64,000 bases of DNA from Deinococcus hopiensis KR-140 (GTDB taxonomy: Bacteria > Deinococcota > Deinococci > Deinococcales > Deinococcaceae). The translations under genes and the position numbers were made by a program. The notes beneath the pieces are model-generated. The model worked only from the letters and a program-made list of their open reading frames with translations. It had not been told where the DNA came from and did not search any database. The stretch's first letter is position 1. Every line of letters starts with the position of its first letter. Positions 30,542 to 40,028 of this stretch are shown here, piece by piece. The stretch spans positions 1 to 64,000 of the forward strand of contig CALPYF020000019.1 in assembly GCA_943327755.2 (NCBI GenBank), read 5' to 3'.

Positions 30542-31185
30542 ATGTTTACTGGAATCATCGAGCAGGTCGGGCAGATCGCCCGCACCACCGAGAACGAGGG
30601 GAACCTGACCGTCACCATCCAGCCCGCGCGCATGTGGGCGGACGTGGAACTGGGCGAGAGCATCGCCGTGAACGGCACCTGCCTGACCGTGACCACCTGG
30701 GACGCGGCGGGCTTCACCGTGGACCTCAGCCGCGAGACGCTGGCCAAGACCGCCCCGCACTGGCGGGAGGGTACGAAGGTGAATCTGGAGCGCGCCATGA
30801 CCGCCCACGCGCGCTTCGGCGGGCACGTGGTCAGCGGGCACGTGGACGGCGTGGGCACGGTCCTGCGCGTGGACGCCCAGCCCGGCGCGTACACCATGAC
30901 CGTGCGCGCCGCGCCGCACCTCGCGCGGTACCTCGTGCCGAAGGGCAGCGTCACCGTGGACGGCGTGAGCCTCACCGTCGTGGATGCCGGTGGCCCGGCG
31001 GGCAGCCGCGCGGACCTGCGCCCGGACGAGTTCACGCTGTGGCTCGTGCCGCACACCCTGGAGGTCACCACGCTGCACACCTGGGCGGCGGGCACGCAGG
31101 TGAATCTGGAAGCGGATCAGATGGCCAAGTACGTCGAGCGACTGATCCTGATGCGCGACTGGACGCCTGAACAGGAGGTGACGGT

Positions 31186-31189
<4 letters not shown>
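30542..31189 (+). CDS. ribE: riboflavin synthase alpha chain
   Basis: A 215-residue riboflavin synthase that dismutates two 6,7-dimethyl-8-ribityllumazine molecules to riboflavin. It starts with the canonical MFTGIIEQVG and has two lumazine-synthase-type barrels, with NGTCLTV and DLSRETL in the first and DGVSLTVVDA and VPHTLEVTTL in the second. Length is normal. Its stop overlaps the ribBA start (ATGA). Confidence 0.95.
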
Positions 31190-32391
<1,202 letters not shown>

Positions 32392-32400
32392 GCGGCGGAG

Positions 32401-32465
32401 AACCCCTCAGTCCGCTGCGCGGCCAGCTCCCCTCCCTGCGGGCTCTACGAGTCAAGGGGAGCCAA
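32401..32465 (-). repeat. REP-like hairpin repeat, family A copy 2
   Basis: Read on the minus strand: CTCCCCTTGA, an insertion, GGGGAGCTG, stem CCGC-GCA-GCGG, ACTGAGGGGTT. Same layout as the copy at 1897 but with a different inner stem and about 20 extra bases near its start. Confidence 0.65.
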
Positions 32466-32477
32466 TGACACCAACAT

Positions 32478-32522
32478 GCCTCCCCTTAAGGGGAGGTGCC
32501 CCGAAGGGGCGGAGGGGTTGCC
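32478..32522 (+). repeat. REP-like hairpin repeat, family A copy 3
   Basis: CCTCCCCTTAAGGGGAGGTG, stem GCCCC-GAA-GGGGC, GGAGGGGTTGCCC. It is inverted relative to copy 2, 12 bp away, making a REP-pair arrangement inside the rib operon. Confidence 0.7.
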
Positions 32523-32540
32523 CTCCGAAGGAGCATCACC

Positions 32541-33005
32541 ATGAACCGAATCGAAGCCAATCTGCTCGCCACCGACCTGAAGTTCGCCGTTGTCAGTACC
32601 CGCTGGAATCACCTGATCGTGGATCGTCTGGTGGAGGGGGCGGAGCTGGCGTTCGTGCAGCACGGCGGGAAGACCGAGAACCTGGATCATTTCCTCGCGC
32701 CGGGCAGTTACGAGGTGCCGCTGATTGCCCGCAAGCTGGCGGAGAGCGGGAAGTATGACGCGGTGGTGTGCCTGGGGGCCGTCATCAAGGGCGACACGGA
32801 TCACTACGATTTCGTGGCGGGCGGCGCGGCGAACGGCATCCTGAACACCAGTCTGCACACGGGGGTGCCGGTGGCGTTCGGCGTGCTGACGACCGATACG
32901 GTCGAGCAGGCCCTGAACCGCGCCGGGATCAAGGCGGGGAACAAGGGCGCCGAGGCGGTGCTGGCGATGATCGAGACCGTGAACCTGCTGCGGCAGATCG
33001 GGTAA
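32541..33005 (+). CDS. ribH: 6,7-dimethyl-8-ribityllumazine synthase
   Basis: A 154-residue lumazine synthase. Key segments: AVVSTRWNHLIVDRLVEGA near the N-terminus, APGSYEVPLIARKL, CLGAVIKGDTDHYDFV with the catalytic His, and GVLTTDTVEQALNRAG. Expected to form 60-mer or pentamer cages. It has its own good Shine-Dalgarno (GAAGGAG, 8 nt from the ATG), useful because the repeats upstream break coupling to ribBA. Last gene of the rib operon. Confidence 0.95.
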   Translation: MNRIEANLLATDLKFAVVSTRWNHLIVDRLVEGAELAFVQHGGKTENLDHFLAPGSYEVPLIARKLAESGKYDAVVCLGAVIKGDTDHYDFVAGGAANGILNTSLHTGVPVAFGVLTTDTVEQALNRAGIKAGNKGAEAVLAMIETVNLLRQIG

Positions 33006-33059
33006 GCGGGCAGTGCGGGGCGCGGGTGGGGGAGACTCCGGCCCGTGCCCCGTGCCCGT

Positions 33060-33218
33060 CATGCGGATTCCGTTTGTTTCGTTGACAGATCGGAACACCA
33101 CCGATCTGTCAACTCCACGTCCGGAACCCGTTTCTCTCCTCCTCGCTCTGCTGCGCAGCTCTCCGAGTCCGCTCGAGTTGAAAGGTTTTGCAAACCTTTC
33201 AACCAGAGTCCTGATCAG
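33060..33218 (+). repeat. MITE-like repeat, family B copy 3
   Basis: An element of about 158 bp with a 13-bp perfect stem GTTGACAGATCGG/CCGATCTGTCAAC (33081-33113), the palindrome GCTGCGCAGC, and a 12-bp perfect stem GTTGAAAGGTTT/AAACCTTTCAAC (33177-33203). The left end TCATGCGGATTCCG and the inverted right end TGATCAGGACTCTGG are imperfect terminal repeats. The right end contains the TGA stop of the creatininase-family gene. Confidence 0.8.
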
Positions 33219-33916
33219 GCCCAGCCGCTGTCCAGCAGCGCGCGGGTCTCGGCGACGGCTTCCTGCCAGATGAGCTGCATCTCGCGGTCGGGGCGGCGGT
33301 GCAGGCCGCCGTAGTTGCCGTCGCCCAGCACCTCGCGCACCCTCGCGGGGGACAGCTGGCGCAGCGCGGCGACGTCCACCATGGGTTTGCGTTCCTCGGG
33401 GGCCGCGACGCCGTCCAGGCGGGTCCAGGGGAAGTTCTCCATCCAGCTGGCGTGGCTGGCCAGGGGGTCCACGCGCTGGACGGCGGCCCAGGTGCGGGGT
33501 GCGTTCCACCAATTGTGCCACTGCACGCGCGCGTCCGGGTGCCGGGCCAGCCACTCGCCCAGCCAGCCCTGCCCCGGCGTGTTCCCGCCGTGCCCGTTCA
33601 CGATCAGGATGCGCCGGAAGCCCTGCTCGTGCAGGCCGCTCAGCAGGTCGTCGAGCAGATTCAGGTACGTGCTCACCCGCAGGCTGAGGGTGCCCGGGTA
33701 CGCCGCGAACGTCGGCGTGATGCCGTACGGCAGGGCGGGGAACACCGGAACGCCGCTGCCGTCGGCGGCCTCGCGTGCCACCCGTTCGGCCAGCAGCGTG
33801 TCCGTCGCGAGGCTGAGGGTCGCGTGCTGCTCGGTGCAGCCCAGCGGGAGGACGCAGCGGTCCTCGCGGGTCAGCAGGTCCTCGACCATGCCCCAGTTCA
33901 TCCCCTGAATGTGCAT
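33215..33916 (-). CDS. creatininase-family amidohydrolase
   Basis: A 233-residue metal-dependent amidohydrolase of the creatinine amidohydrolase family. Metal-binding segments are VLPLGCTEQHATLSLATDT (Glu and His) and ILIVNGHGGNTP. The family includes creatininase, the archaeal riboflavin-pathway deformylase ArfB, and peptide-maturation proteases such as MftE, so function cannot be assigned by sequence. It lies beside the riboflavin operon but on the other strand. The ATG follows a TAATGT hexamer closely. Confidence 0.85.
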   Translation of the reverse strand: MHIQGMNWGMVEDLLTREDRCVLPLGCTEQHATLSLATDTLLAERVAREAADGSGVPVFPALPYGITPTFAAYPGTLSLRVSTYLNLLDDLLSGLHEQGFRRILIVNGHGGNTPGQGWLGEWLARHPDARVQWHNWWNAPRTWAAVQRVDPLASHASWMENFPWTRLDGVAAPEERKPMVDVAALRQLSPARVREVLGDGNYGGLHRRPDREMQLIWQEAVAETRALLDSGWA

Positions 33917-33921
33917 GGGTC

Positions 33922-33927
33922 ACATTA
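33922..33927 (-). promoter_or_regulatory. -10 element of creatininase-family gene (leaderless)
   Basis: TAATGT on the minus strand, 5 nt before the ATG at 33916; CATAAT one base further up is an alternative. Confidence 0.45.
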
Positions 33928-34015
33928 TGGCACCGTTCACGCTGGCCCGGCTGCCCACCGCGCCACCCGGAACGGAACAGGCCGGAGCACTGGCCCCGGC
34001 CTGCCCTGCCTGCGG

Positions 34016-35233
34016 TCAGCGGCGCGGGTTGGCGAGTTCCTGCAGGTCCTTCCCGGCAGTGCTGAAGTCCGTTTCGATCAGTTTGCCGCTCTTCACGTAA
34101 CGGAATTTCACCTGATCGCCCGGCTGCAGGTCCATGTCTCTCCCGTCGGCCAGCGGGCCGAAGGCAGTCACGACGGCCTTGCCGTTGAAGGTGAAGGCGG
34201 CGTTCACGGTCCCGCCGATCTTGTCCAGGGCGTTGGGGGCGCTCATGGCCTTCTCGCTGAATTCCAGGTTGCTCAGGTTGCGCAGGTACACGTTCAGTTC
34301 GGTCTTGTGGCTGGGGATGTCCAGCATGCCGGTCAGGTCGGCGCGGGTGGGCGTGAACGTGAACACGTTGCTGCAGCGGCCGCTGGTGGTGCCGGTCACG
34401 TTCAGTTTCATGCTGGCCGCCACCTTCTCCCGGGTGGTCGCGTACAGCGCCGAGCCGCTGAGCAGCACGTCCTTCTCGGTCCAGGCGTACGTCAGGTCCA
34501 GTTTGGCGGGGGCGTTCGTCTCGCGGCCCGCCCAGCCGCTGAGGGTCAGCGCGGTGGGGCCGGCGGTGTTCAGGCAGTCGCCGGGCGTCATGCTGAACTT
34601 CAGGCCGGCCACGGTCTTCCCGGAGACGGTGACGCTGCCGGTTGCATTGGTCGGCACTTCCTGCTGAAGGGGGAGCACCTGCCCGGTGCTGGAGTCGTAC
34701 GTGTACCCGTTGTTCACCCAGACGGTCGGGGCGCCACCGACCTTCCAGCTGGTTTCGATGCGCACGCCGGATTGCTCGTCGATCTGCACGTAGCCGTCCC
34801 TGGGTAGCTCGGAGTACTGGTAGCCGCCGTTGCGGGTGTACGTGTGCGTGCCGGTGGCCAGGGCTTCCTGCACGGCCCCCATGGCCTGCGTGGTCACGCG
34901 CCCCTGGCCGCCGAGGCCCTGCACGAAGTTCTTCCCGAACGACGCGGCGCCGCTCAGGTCCAGGCTGTTCGGGCGGACGGGCGCGCTGCCCATGCCGAGC
35001 AGCCCCAGCAGGGGTTTGAGGTCGGCGTCCATGTTCGGGCTGTTCGGGTCGGTCATGGCGACCAGCTGCTTGGCGGCGCTCTGGGCGGTGCCCATCACGT
35101 CCTGCACGTCCAGGCTCTGACCCACGACGGGCGCAGCGGGTTCCGTCTGGGCAGGATCGGTGGGCGTGGTCGTGGGTTTGCACGCGGCGAGGAGCAGGGT
35201 CGTGACGGTCAGCAGGGCAGCGGTACGTTTCAC
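34016..35233 (-). CDS. lipoprotein, function unknown
   Basis: A 405-residue lipoprotein with a GTG start, signal MKRTAALLTVTTLLLAAC and lipobox LLAAC; the first mature residues are PTTTPTDPAQTEP, a flexible tether. The body is beta-rich (KVGGAPTVWVNNGYTYDSSTGQVLPLQQ, LDLTYAWTEKDVLLSGSALYA) with two Cys that may form a disulfide (GDCLNTAG, SGRCSNVFT). Length and pattern suggest a surface-anchored Deinococcus protein; I recognise no characterised family. It is divergent from the PLP enzyme gene. Confidence 0.7.
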   Translation of the reverse strand: MKRTAALLTVTTLLLAACKPTTTPTDPAQTEPAAPVVGQSLDVQDVMGTAQSAAKQLVAMTDPNSPNMDADLKPLLGLLGMGSAPVRPNSLDLSGAASFGKNFVQGLGGQGRVTTQAMGAVQEALATGTHTYTRNGGYQYSELPRDGYVQIDEQSGVRIETSWKVGGAPTVWVNNGYTYDSSTGQVLPLQQEVPTNATGSVTVSGKTVAGLKFSMTPGDCLNTAGPTALTLSGWAGRETNAPAKLDLTYAWTEKDVLLSGSALYATTREKVAASMKLNVTGTTSGRCSNVFTFTPTRADLTGMLDIPSHKTELNVYLRNLSNLEFSEKAMSAPNALDKIGGTVNAAFTFNGKAVVTAFGPLADGRDMDLQPGDQVKFRYVKSGKLIETDFSTAGKDLQELANPRR

Positions 35234-35239
35234 ACCGTC

Positions 35240-35245
35240 ACCTTA
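35240..35245 (-). promoter_or_regulatory. -10 element of lipoprotein gene (leaderless)
   Basis: TAAGGT on the minus strand, 6 nt before the GTG at 35233. Confidence 0.4.
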
Positions 35246-35344
35246 AGGAACCTTCATTCGTCTGTCGTTCGCATGTGACGCACACCCCCGGCGGGTCATC
35301 CGGGCGGATCGGACATGGCCCGCGCGTGCCCGGGCGGCGCGGCG

Positions 35345-35350
35345 TAGCGT
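35345..35350 (+). promoter_or_regulatory. -10 element of PLP enzyme gene (leaderless)
   Basis: TAGCGT, 6 nt before the ATG at 35357. Confidence 0.45.
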
Positions 35351-35356
35351 GGGGGC

Positions 35357-36616
35357 ATGAGCGACACGCCCGCCGACACCACGCACCCCCAGGGGTGGAC
35401 GTTTGAAACGACTGCCGTGCAGAGCAGCATTCCCCGGGGGCTGGGGCAGACCATCGGCTTTCCGATCCACGCGGCGGCGGCGTTCCAGTTCGACACGCTG
35501 GAGGAGGCGCAACTGGAATTCCAGCAGAACTCCGGCCTGAGTTACGCCCGCCTGCAGAACCCCACGGTGCGCGCGCTGGAGGACCGTATCACGACCCTGG
35601 AGGGCGGCGCGGCGACGGTCGCGGTGGCAAGTGGGCAGGCGGCGACTCTCACGGCGATCCTCAGCGTGTGCCGCGCGGGGGATCATGTGGTGTCGGCCAG
35701 CAGCCTGTTCGGCGGGACGACCGGGATGCTCAGCAACATCCTGCCCCTGATGGGCATCACGGCGACGTTGGTGGACAACACCCCAGAGGCCGTGCGGGCG
35801 GCCATGCAGCCGAACACGCGGCTGGTGTGGGCGGAAATGATCAGCAACCCCGCCGGGGACATCGCGGACATCCGCGCGTTCGCTGATATCGCCCACGAGC
35901 ATGGGGCGCTGCTGGCGATCGACAACACCTGCGGCGGCGTCGGCTTCCTGTGCCGCCCGCTGGAGCACGGCGCGGACATCGTCAGCCAGTCCCTGACCAA
36001 GTGGGCCGGGGGGCACGGCAGCGTCCTGGGCGGCGCGGTCACGGTCGGCACCGGGCACGACCTGACCCGCAACCCCATCTACACGGACGGCGGCGAGCAG
36101 AGCATCCTCAGCGTGCGGGGCGACGCGGCCCTGGCGTGGCGGCAGCGCTGGTTCGGCGCGCACCAGCTCGGCATGACCCTCGCGCCGCACAGCGCGTTCC
36201 TGATCGCCCAGGGCCTGGAGACTCTCGCGCTGCGCCTGGAACGCGAGAGCGCTACCGCCCTCGCCCTCGCCCAGTGGCTGGACGCGCACCCGAAGGTCGG
36301 GAAGGTCAGCTACCCCGGCCTGAGCAGCCACCCGCACCACCACCTCGCGCAGACGTACCTGCGCGGCGGTCAGGGCGCCGTCCTGACCTTCGAGGTCCCG
36401 GACCCCAGCGCGTTCCTGTCACGCGTGCGCGTGCTGCGCATCGCCCCGAACCTCGGGGATGTCCGCACGCTCGTCGTGCACCCCTGGACCACCACGCACG
36501 GCCGCGTCCCCGAACCCGCCCGCCACGCCGCCGGCGTCACGCCCACCACCATCCGCATGAGCGTCGGCGTGGAAGCCCTGCGCGACCTCCAGGCGGACAT
36601 CGAACAGGCACTGTAA
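35357..36616 (+). CDS. O-acetylhomoserine (thiol)-lyase-type PLP enzyme
   Basis: A 419-residue Cys/Met-metabolism PLP-dependent enzyme. The N-terminal half has YARLQNPTVRALEDRITTLEGG and AVASGQAATLTAIL; the PLP Lys is in SQSLTKWAGGHGSVLGGAV; the C-terminal part has GDVRTLVVHPWTTTHGRVP, which favours O-acetylhomoserine sulfhydrylase over cystathionine lyases. It would make homocysteine or methionine precursors from O-acetylhomoserine and sulfide. It ends in a symmetrical repeat shared with the convergent gene. Confidence 0.9.
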   Translation: MSDTPADTTHPQGWTFETTAVQSSIPRGLGQTIGFPIHAAAAFQFDTLEEAQLEFQQNSGLSYARLQNPTVRALEDRITTLEGGAATVAVASGQAATLTAILSVCRAGDHVVSASSLFGGTTGMLSNILPLMGITATLVDNTPEAVRAAMQPNTRLVWAEMISNPAGDIADIRAFADIAHEHGALLAIDNTCGGVGFLCRPLEHGADIVSQSLTKWAGGHGSVLGGAVTVGTGHDLTRNPIYTDGGEQSILSVRGDAALAWRQRWFGAHQLGMTLAPHSAFLIAQGLETLALRLERESATALALAQWLDAHPKVGKVSYPGLSSHPHHHLAQTYLRGGQGAVLTFEVPDPSAFLSRVRVLRIAPNLGDVRTLVVHPWTTTHGRVPEPARHAAGVTPTTIRMSVGVEALRDLQADIEQAL

Positions 36617-36708
36617 GGGGTTGATAGTGGAAGGTTGATGGTTGATAGAGGGGGTGACCCATCCATCAACCGTCAACTGTCAACCATTCACCCTTTACAG
36701 CCAGGCTT
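36611..36708. repeat. palindromic heptamer-type repeat, family C copy 1
   Basis: A near-symmetrical dyad spanning the stops of both convergent genes (each ends CTG TAA). The left arm contains GGTTGATGGTTGATAG, the right arm CATCAACCGTCAACTGTC. Built of GGTTGAT-like heptamers. Likely bidirectional terminator. Compare 49835-49910. Confidence 0.6.
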
Positions 36709-37606
36709 TCTTGCCGGTGATGTACTCGCGCTGGAAGTCCGCGTCGTTCTTGGTCAGGTAGATGACGCCCTCGATGAAGCCCAGCAGGCCCACCAGGAAC
36801 GGCACGAGGAAGAACACCGCACCGACGATGATGAACGACCCGATGATCCCCAGGAGCCACCCGCCGATGGTCGCGGCGAGCATGATCACGCCGGGCTGGG
36901 TGTTCCCCAGGTAGAACTTGTGGACGCCCAGGCCGCCCAGGAAGATCGCCAGGAGGCCCGCGATGAGTTTCTTCTGGGCCACGTCGCCGCTCTGGACGCC
37001 CTGCGTGAACTGGTTGATGGCCTGCCGCGCCTGCCGTTCCAGATCGTCGAAGTTCCCACTCTGACTGGGCGCGTGGGGCATGGGGGCGGGTCCCTGCGGG
37101 ATGCTGGGGTTCTTCGCGCCGCCCGTGGCGCGCGTCACCCAGTCGTCGTCCGCCGTGGGGCGCGGCGGGGGCACGACCGTCGGGGCGGCCGGGGCGGGCG
37201 GCACGTGATGCGCGGGCTGGGGCTGCGGCTGCGGGGTGTGCGCGCTGCTCCCGGCGGCCTGATCCACCCAGGACGGCGCCGGGGCCGGACTGACCGGCGT
37301 ACTGCCGGGTGTGCCAGCGGTCGTGCCGGAGGTGCCCACGGCGGCGTCCACCCACGACGGAGCGGGCGTGGGCTCGGCCGGGCGGGGGGCCGGGGTGGCG
37401 GGAGCGGCGCCCGCGACCTCGTCCACCCAGGAGGGCGCGGCGGCGCGCGGGGCAGCGTCCGGGATGCGCAGGTCGTCCGCCCCGGCAGGCTTCGGCGCCG
37501 CGGTCGGGGTGGGGGCCGGGCTGGCGCTGGACCCGCCGAGGACCTCATCCACCCAGGACGGCGCGTTGCTGGAGGCGTCGGGTTGCTTGTCGTCCGGGTT
37601 GGTCAT
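36695..37606 (-). CDS. TM2-domain protein with APSWVD repeats
   Basis: A 303-residue protein. Residues 1-180 are low in complexity, Pro/Ala-rich and probably disordered, with four copies of APSWVD(E/A/Q) each followed by a small-residue G segment (about residues 15, 57, 82 and 110), plus a degenerate DDDWVTRATGG near 152. A short helical linker leads to a C-terminal TM2 domain (KKLIAGLLAIFLGGLGVHKFYLG, two membrane segments). TM2 proteins are widespread with unknown roles. The tail is predicted cytoplasmic. The evenly repeated Trp motif suggests a multivalent docking site. Confidence 0.82.
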   Translation of the reverse strand: MTNPDDKQPDASSNAPSWVDEVLGGSSASPAPTPTAAPKPAGADDLRIPDAAPRAAAPSWVDEVAGAAPATPAPRPAEPTPAPSWVDAAVGTSGTTAGTPGSTPVSPAPAPSWVDQAAGSSAHTPQPQPQPAHHVPPAPAAPTVVPPPRPTADDDWVTRATGGAKNPSIPQGPAPMPHAPSQSGNFDDLERQARQAINQFTQGVQSGDVAQKKLIAGLLAIFLGGLGVHKFYLGNTQPGVIMLAATIGGWLLGIIGSFIIVGAVFFLVPFLVGLLGFIEGVIYLTKNDADFQREYITGKKAWL

Positions 37607-37611
37607 GCCCC

Positions 37612-37617
37612 ACAGTA
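37612..37617 (-). promoter_or_regulatory. -10 element of TM2 gene (leaderless)
   Basis: TACTGT on the minus strand, 5 nt before the ATG at 37606. Confidence 0.4.
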
Positions 37618-37646
37618 CGCGATTCCCACGCGGGCCGTTTCATCCG

Positions 37647-38438
37647 TCAAACGGTGGCGACGTGCCCGGACGCGACGATCACGGGGAGGGGCACAGTCAG
37701 CGGCCCTCCCTCAAACAGCGGCGCGAGGTCGGCGTGGTGAGCGGCCTCCAGCGCCGCCACCTCCTGCGGGGGCAGGGACGCCAGCGGCAGCCCCTCCAGC
37801 CCCGCGCGGATGTCGGCCCAGCGCGCCCCGACGTCCGGGAGGGTGTACGTCAGCGGGTGAAGGGCCGCCTGCACGTCCGTCAGGCCCGCCGCGCGCAGCA
37901 CGTCCGCCAGGGCCTCCGGGGTGGGCAGGCGACCCAGCGGCGGCGCGCCCGGCTTCAGGCCTGCCCCGGCCAGCCGCGCCCGCCATAGCCCCGGCAGTGG
38001 GCCCAGCAAACCGGGCCCGAACGACGACACCACCACCCGCCCGCCGGGCCGCACCACCCGCGCCCACTCGCGCACGCCGCCCGGCATGTCCGGCAGGAAG
38101 AACACGCCCGCCGCGCACACCGCCACGCCGAAGGCACCGTCTGGGAAGGGCAGCGCCGCCGCGTCCCCCCGCACGAACTCCGCGCCCGGCACCCGCGCCC
38201 TGGCCCGCGCCAGCATGCCCGCCGACACGTCCACGCCCACCACCCGCCCGGCCCGGCCTGCCACGGCGGCGGCCACCGCGCCTGTGCCGGTCATCACGTC
38301 CAGCACCGCCTCGCCCGGCTGCACGCCCGCCACCTCGGCCACGAAGTGGGCCGCCTGGGCCAGGAACCCCACCCCGTCGTACCGGTCCGCCACCGCATCG
38401 AACAGCCGCTCGTTCGCCCGCACCCGTTCCCCGCTCAT
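37647..38438 (-). CDS. class I SAM-dependent methyltransferase
   Basis: A 263-residue methyltransferase of the UbiE/COQ5-like Methyltransf_11 type. Motif I is VLDVMTGTGAVAAAVAG, then VVGVDVSAGMLARAR, FVRGDAAALPFPDGAFGVAVC, and RVVRPGGRVVVSSFG. The substrate is unknown. It is the last gene of a run in which unknown gene, pnuC, nadR and this gene are almost fused; its ATG overlaps the nadR stop by 4 bp. Given that context, a pyridine-nucleotide substrate such as nicotinamide is possible but unproven. Confidence 0.87.
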   Translation of the reverse strand: MSGERVRANERLFDAVADRYDGVGFLAQAAHFVAEVAGVQPGEAVLDVMTGTGAVAAAVAGRAGRVVGVDVSAGMLARARARVPGAEFVRGDAAALPFPDGAFGVAVCAAGVFFLPDMPGGVREWARVVRPGGRVVVSSFGPGLLGPLPGLWRARLAGAGLKPGAPPLGRLPTPEALADVLRAAGLTDVQAALHPLTYTLPDVGARWADIRAGLEGLPLASLPPQEVAALEAAHHADLAPLFEGGPLTVPLPVIVASGHVATV

Positions 38439-39433
38439 CCGTCCCCCAGGACCGTCCGCACCTGCGCCACCCGCTCCGGGACCGACCCGCGCAGCAGGGT
38501 GAACGGCACGCCCCGCGCCTCCAGATCCTGCCGGATGAACGCCTGCTGCACGGCCCGCACCTCCGTGTTCGCCCGCCAGCCGTCCTGCTCGTGCGGCAGG
38601 TCCGTGTCGCACAGGAAGGCGTGCACGTAGCGCGAGCGGCAGTCGTCGGCCAGCGCCCGCAACTCCGGCAGCGCCCCGCCGGTCAGGAGGTGAGACCACA
38701 TCAGGGTCGTGGCGGCGTCCGTGTCGCTGAACATCCAGCGGTGCACGCCGGGCGAGGTGATCGCCTCGTCCTCCAGCGCCCTGTGCCCCCGCGCGATCTC
38801 CAGGAAATGCGCTTCTGTCAGCGCGCCGTTCTCCCGCTCGTACACGTCCCGGCCGTACTCGCGCACCCAGGCCGTCCCGAACGCCTCACCCAGCGCGCGG
38901 GTCAGGGTGCTCTTGCCGGTGCTCTCCGCGCCCAGGATCACCACCCGCCGGACGAAATGCGCGTACACCAGCGGCTCCAGAAAGCCGCGCAGGCCGTGCA
39001 CGTCCGCACGCAGCGCCGAGCCGCTGACCGGCACCGCTGCCCGCGCCCGGTCCACGCACACGTGCGCCGCGCCCAGTGAGGCCGCGAACGCCTCGCCGTA
39101 CGCCTCGGACGTGAAGACCGCGTCGGGCCGCACGCCCCAGCCGTCCAGCACGCCCCGCACGTACGCGCGGTGGGTGGCGTCCGGCTCACCATTCAGCGGT
39201 GGATTCGGCGCGTCCGGCAGCAGCTCCAGTCCCGGGAAGAGCCGCGCCGGGTACAGCGACCGGACCCAGCCCCGGCGCAGCGGGCTGGGCATGTCCGGGA
39301 AGTCCGGGCGGGAGTACACCCACACGCTCACCCGCTCGCAGTGGGCCAACGCCTCGTCAAGCAGGCGCATGTGCCCCCGGTGCAGTGGCGCGAACTTCCC
39401 CACCACCAGCCCATGCCGGTAGCGCCCACCCAT
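38435..39433 (-). CDS. nadR: NadR-type NMN adenylyltransferase / nicotinamide riboside kinase
   Basis: A 332-residue bifunctional enzyme without the DNA-binding domain of E. coli NadR. The N-terminal NMNAT domain has GKFAPLHRGHMRLLDEAL and the typical SGSALRADV (ISGTxxR-like); the C-terminal ribosylnicotinamide kinase has Walker A ILGAESTGKSTL and FSDTDAATTLMWSHLL. It turns nicotinamide riboside into NMN and then NAD+. The ATG at 39433 is preferred to a TTG at 39445; it lies 4 bp after the pnuC stop. Together with PnuC it forms a complete riboside-uptake route. Confidence 0.93.
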   Translation of the reverse strand: MGGRYRHGLVVGKFAPLHRGHMRLLDEALAHCERVSVWVYSRPDFPDMPSPLRRGWVRSLYPARLFPGLELLPDAPNPPLNGEPDATHRAYVRGVLDGWGVRPDAVFTSEAYGEAFAASLGAAHVCVDRARAAVPVSGSALRADVHGLRGFLEPLVYAHFVRRVVILGAESTGKSTLTRALGEAFGTAWVREYGRDVYERENGALTEAHFLEIARGHRALEDEAITSPGVHRWMFSDTDAATTLMWSHLLTGGALPELRALADDCRSRYVHAFLCDTDLPHEQDGWRANTEVRAVQQAFIRQDLEARGVPFTLLRGSVPERVAQVRTVLGDG

Positions 39434-39437
39434 CACG

Positions 39438-40028
39438 TCACGCAAACGCGACCTCCCGCGCCTCGTCCCGCCGCCACTCGCGCCAGCCGTACACGCTCAT
39501 GGCCGCCAGCACGAACTGCAACGCGAACAGCACCCAGTAGGACGTATGCCAGAAGTACACCGCCTGCACGGCATTCACCACGATCCACACCGGCCACGAC
39601 CACGCCCAGCGGCGCGTCGTCCCGAAATTCGCTACCAGCGACAGCGTCACCGCAGCGAACTGCACCCAGTTCCACACCGCGCCGAAATCCGTCACCGCCA
39701 CCGTGAACGCGAAGATCAGCAGGCTCGCCACCCACGTCACCCCGTACCACAGCGGCTCGTTGAAACGGATCTCCCCCCGCGCCCGCCGGGCCTCCAGATG
39801 CCACAGGTACAGCCCGTGAATGCCGAACAGCAGGTACGTGACCTGCAACCCCGCCAGCATCCACTGCCCGCCACTGAGGAAAAGCAGGAAGTACGGCAGC
39901 AGCGACAGATTCGACCAGTGCCAGTACACCGCCCGCTTCGACCACAGGAAGTACAGGCTGACGAGCACGCACACCCCGCCCGACAGGTCCAGCAGCAGCG
40001 GCGGCACGTTCAGACCGAACAGATTCAC
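39438..40028 (-). CDS. pnuC: nicotinamide riboside transporter PnuC
   Basis: A 196-residue membrane protein with about seven segments rich in Trp and Tyr. The signatures WSNLSLLPYFLLFLSGGQWM, HGLYLWHLEARRARGEIRFN and FGTTRRWAWSWPVWIVVNAVQAVYFW match PnuC vitamin facilitators, whose Trp residues line the riboside site. The GTG start overlaps the upstream gene's TGA (GTGA). Facilitated diffusion becomes uptake when NadR phosphorylates the riboside. Confidence 0.93.
   Translation of the reverse strand: MNLFGLNVPPLLLDLSGGVCVLVSLYFLWSKRAVYWHWSNLSLLPYFLLFLSGGQWMLAGLQVTYLLFGIHGLYLWHLEARRARGEIRFNEPLWYGVTWVASLLIFAFTVAVTDFGAVWNWVQFAAVTLSLVANFGTTRRWAWSWPVWIVVNAVQAVYFWHTSYWVLFALQFVLAAMSVYGWREWRRDEAREVAFA

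Noticed and set aside
33215..33916. Creatininase-family gene as an ArfB-type riboflavin enzyme
   Set aside because: Bacterial riboflavin synthesis here uses RibBA, which does not need ArfB, and the gene is on the opposite strand. Proximity is the only argument.
32445..35183. A 912-codon minus-strand frame covering several genes
   Set aside because: It merges shadow sequence of ribH, a repeat, the creatininase-family gene and the lipoprotein in wrong frames.
36611..36708. Heptamer arrays as a CRISPR or attachment site
   Set aside because: Units are adjacent without spacers and mirrored about a centre; there are no cas or integrase genes.
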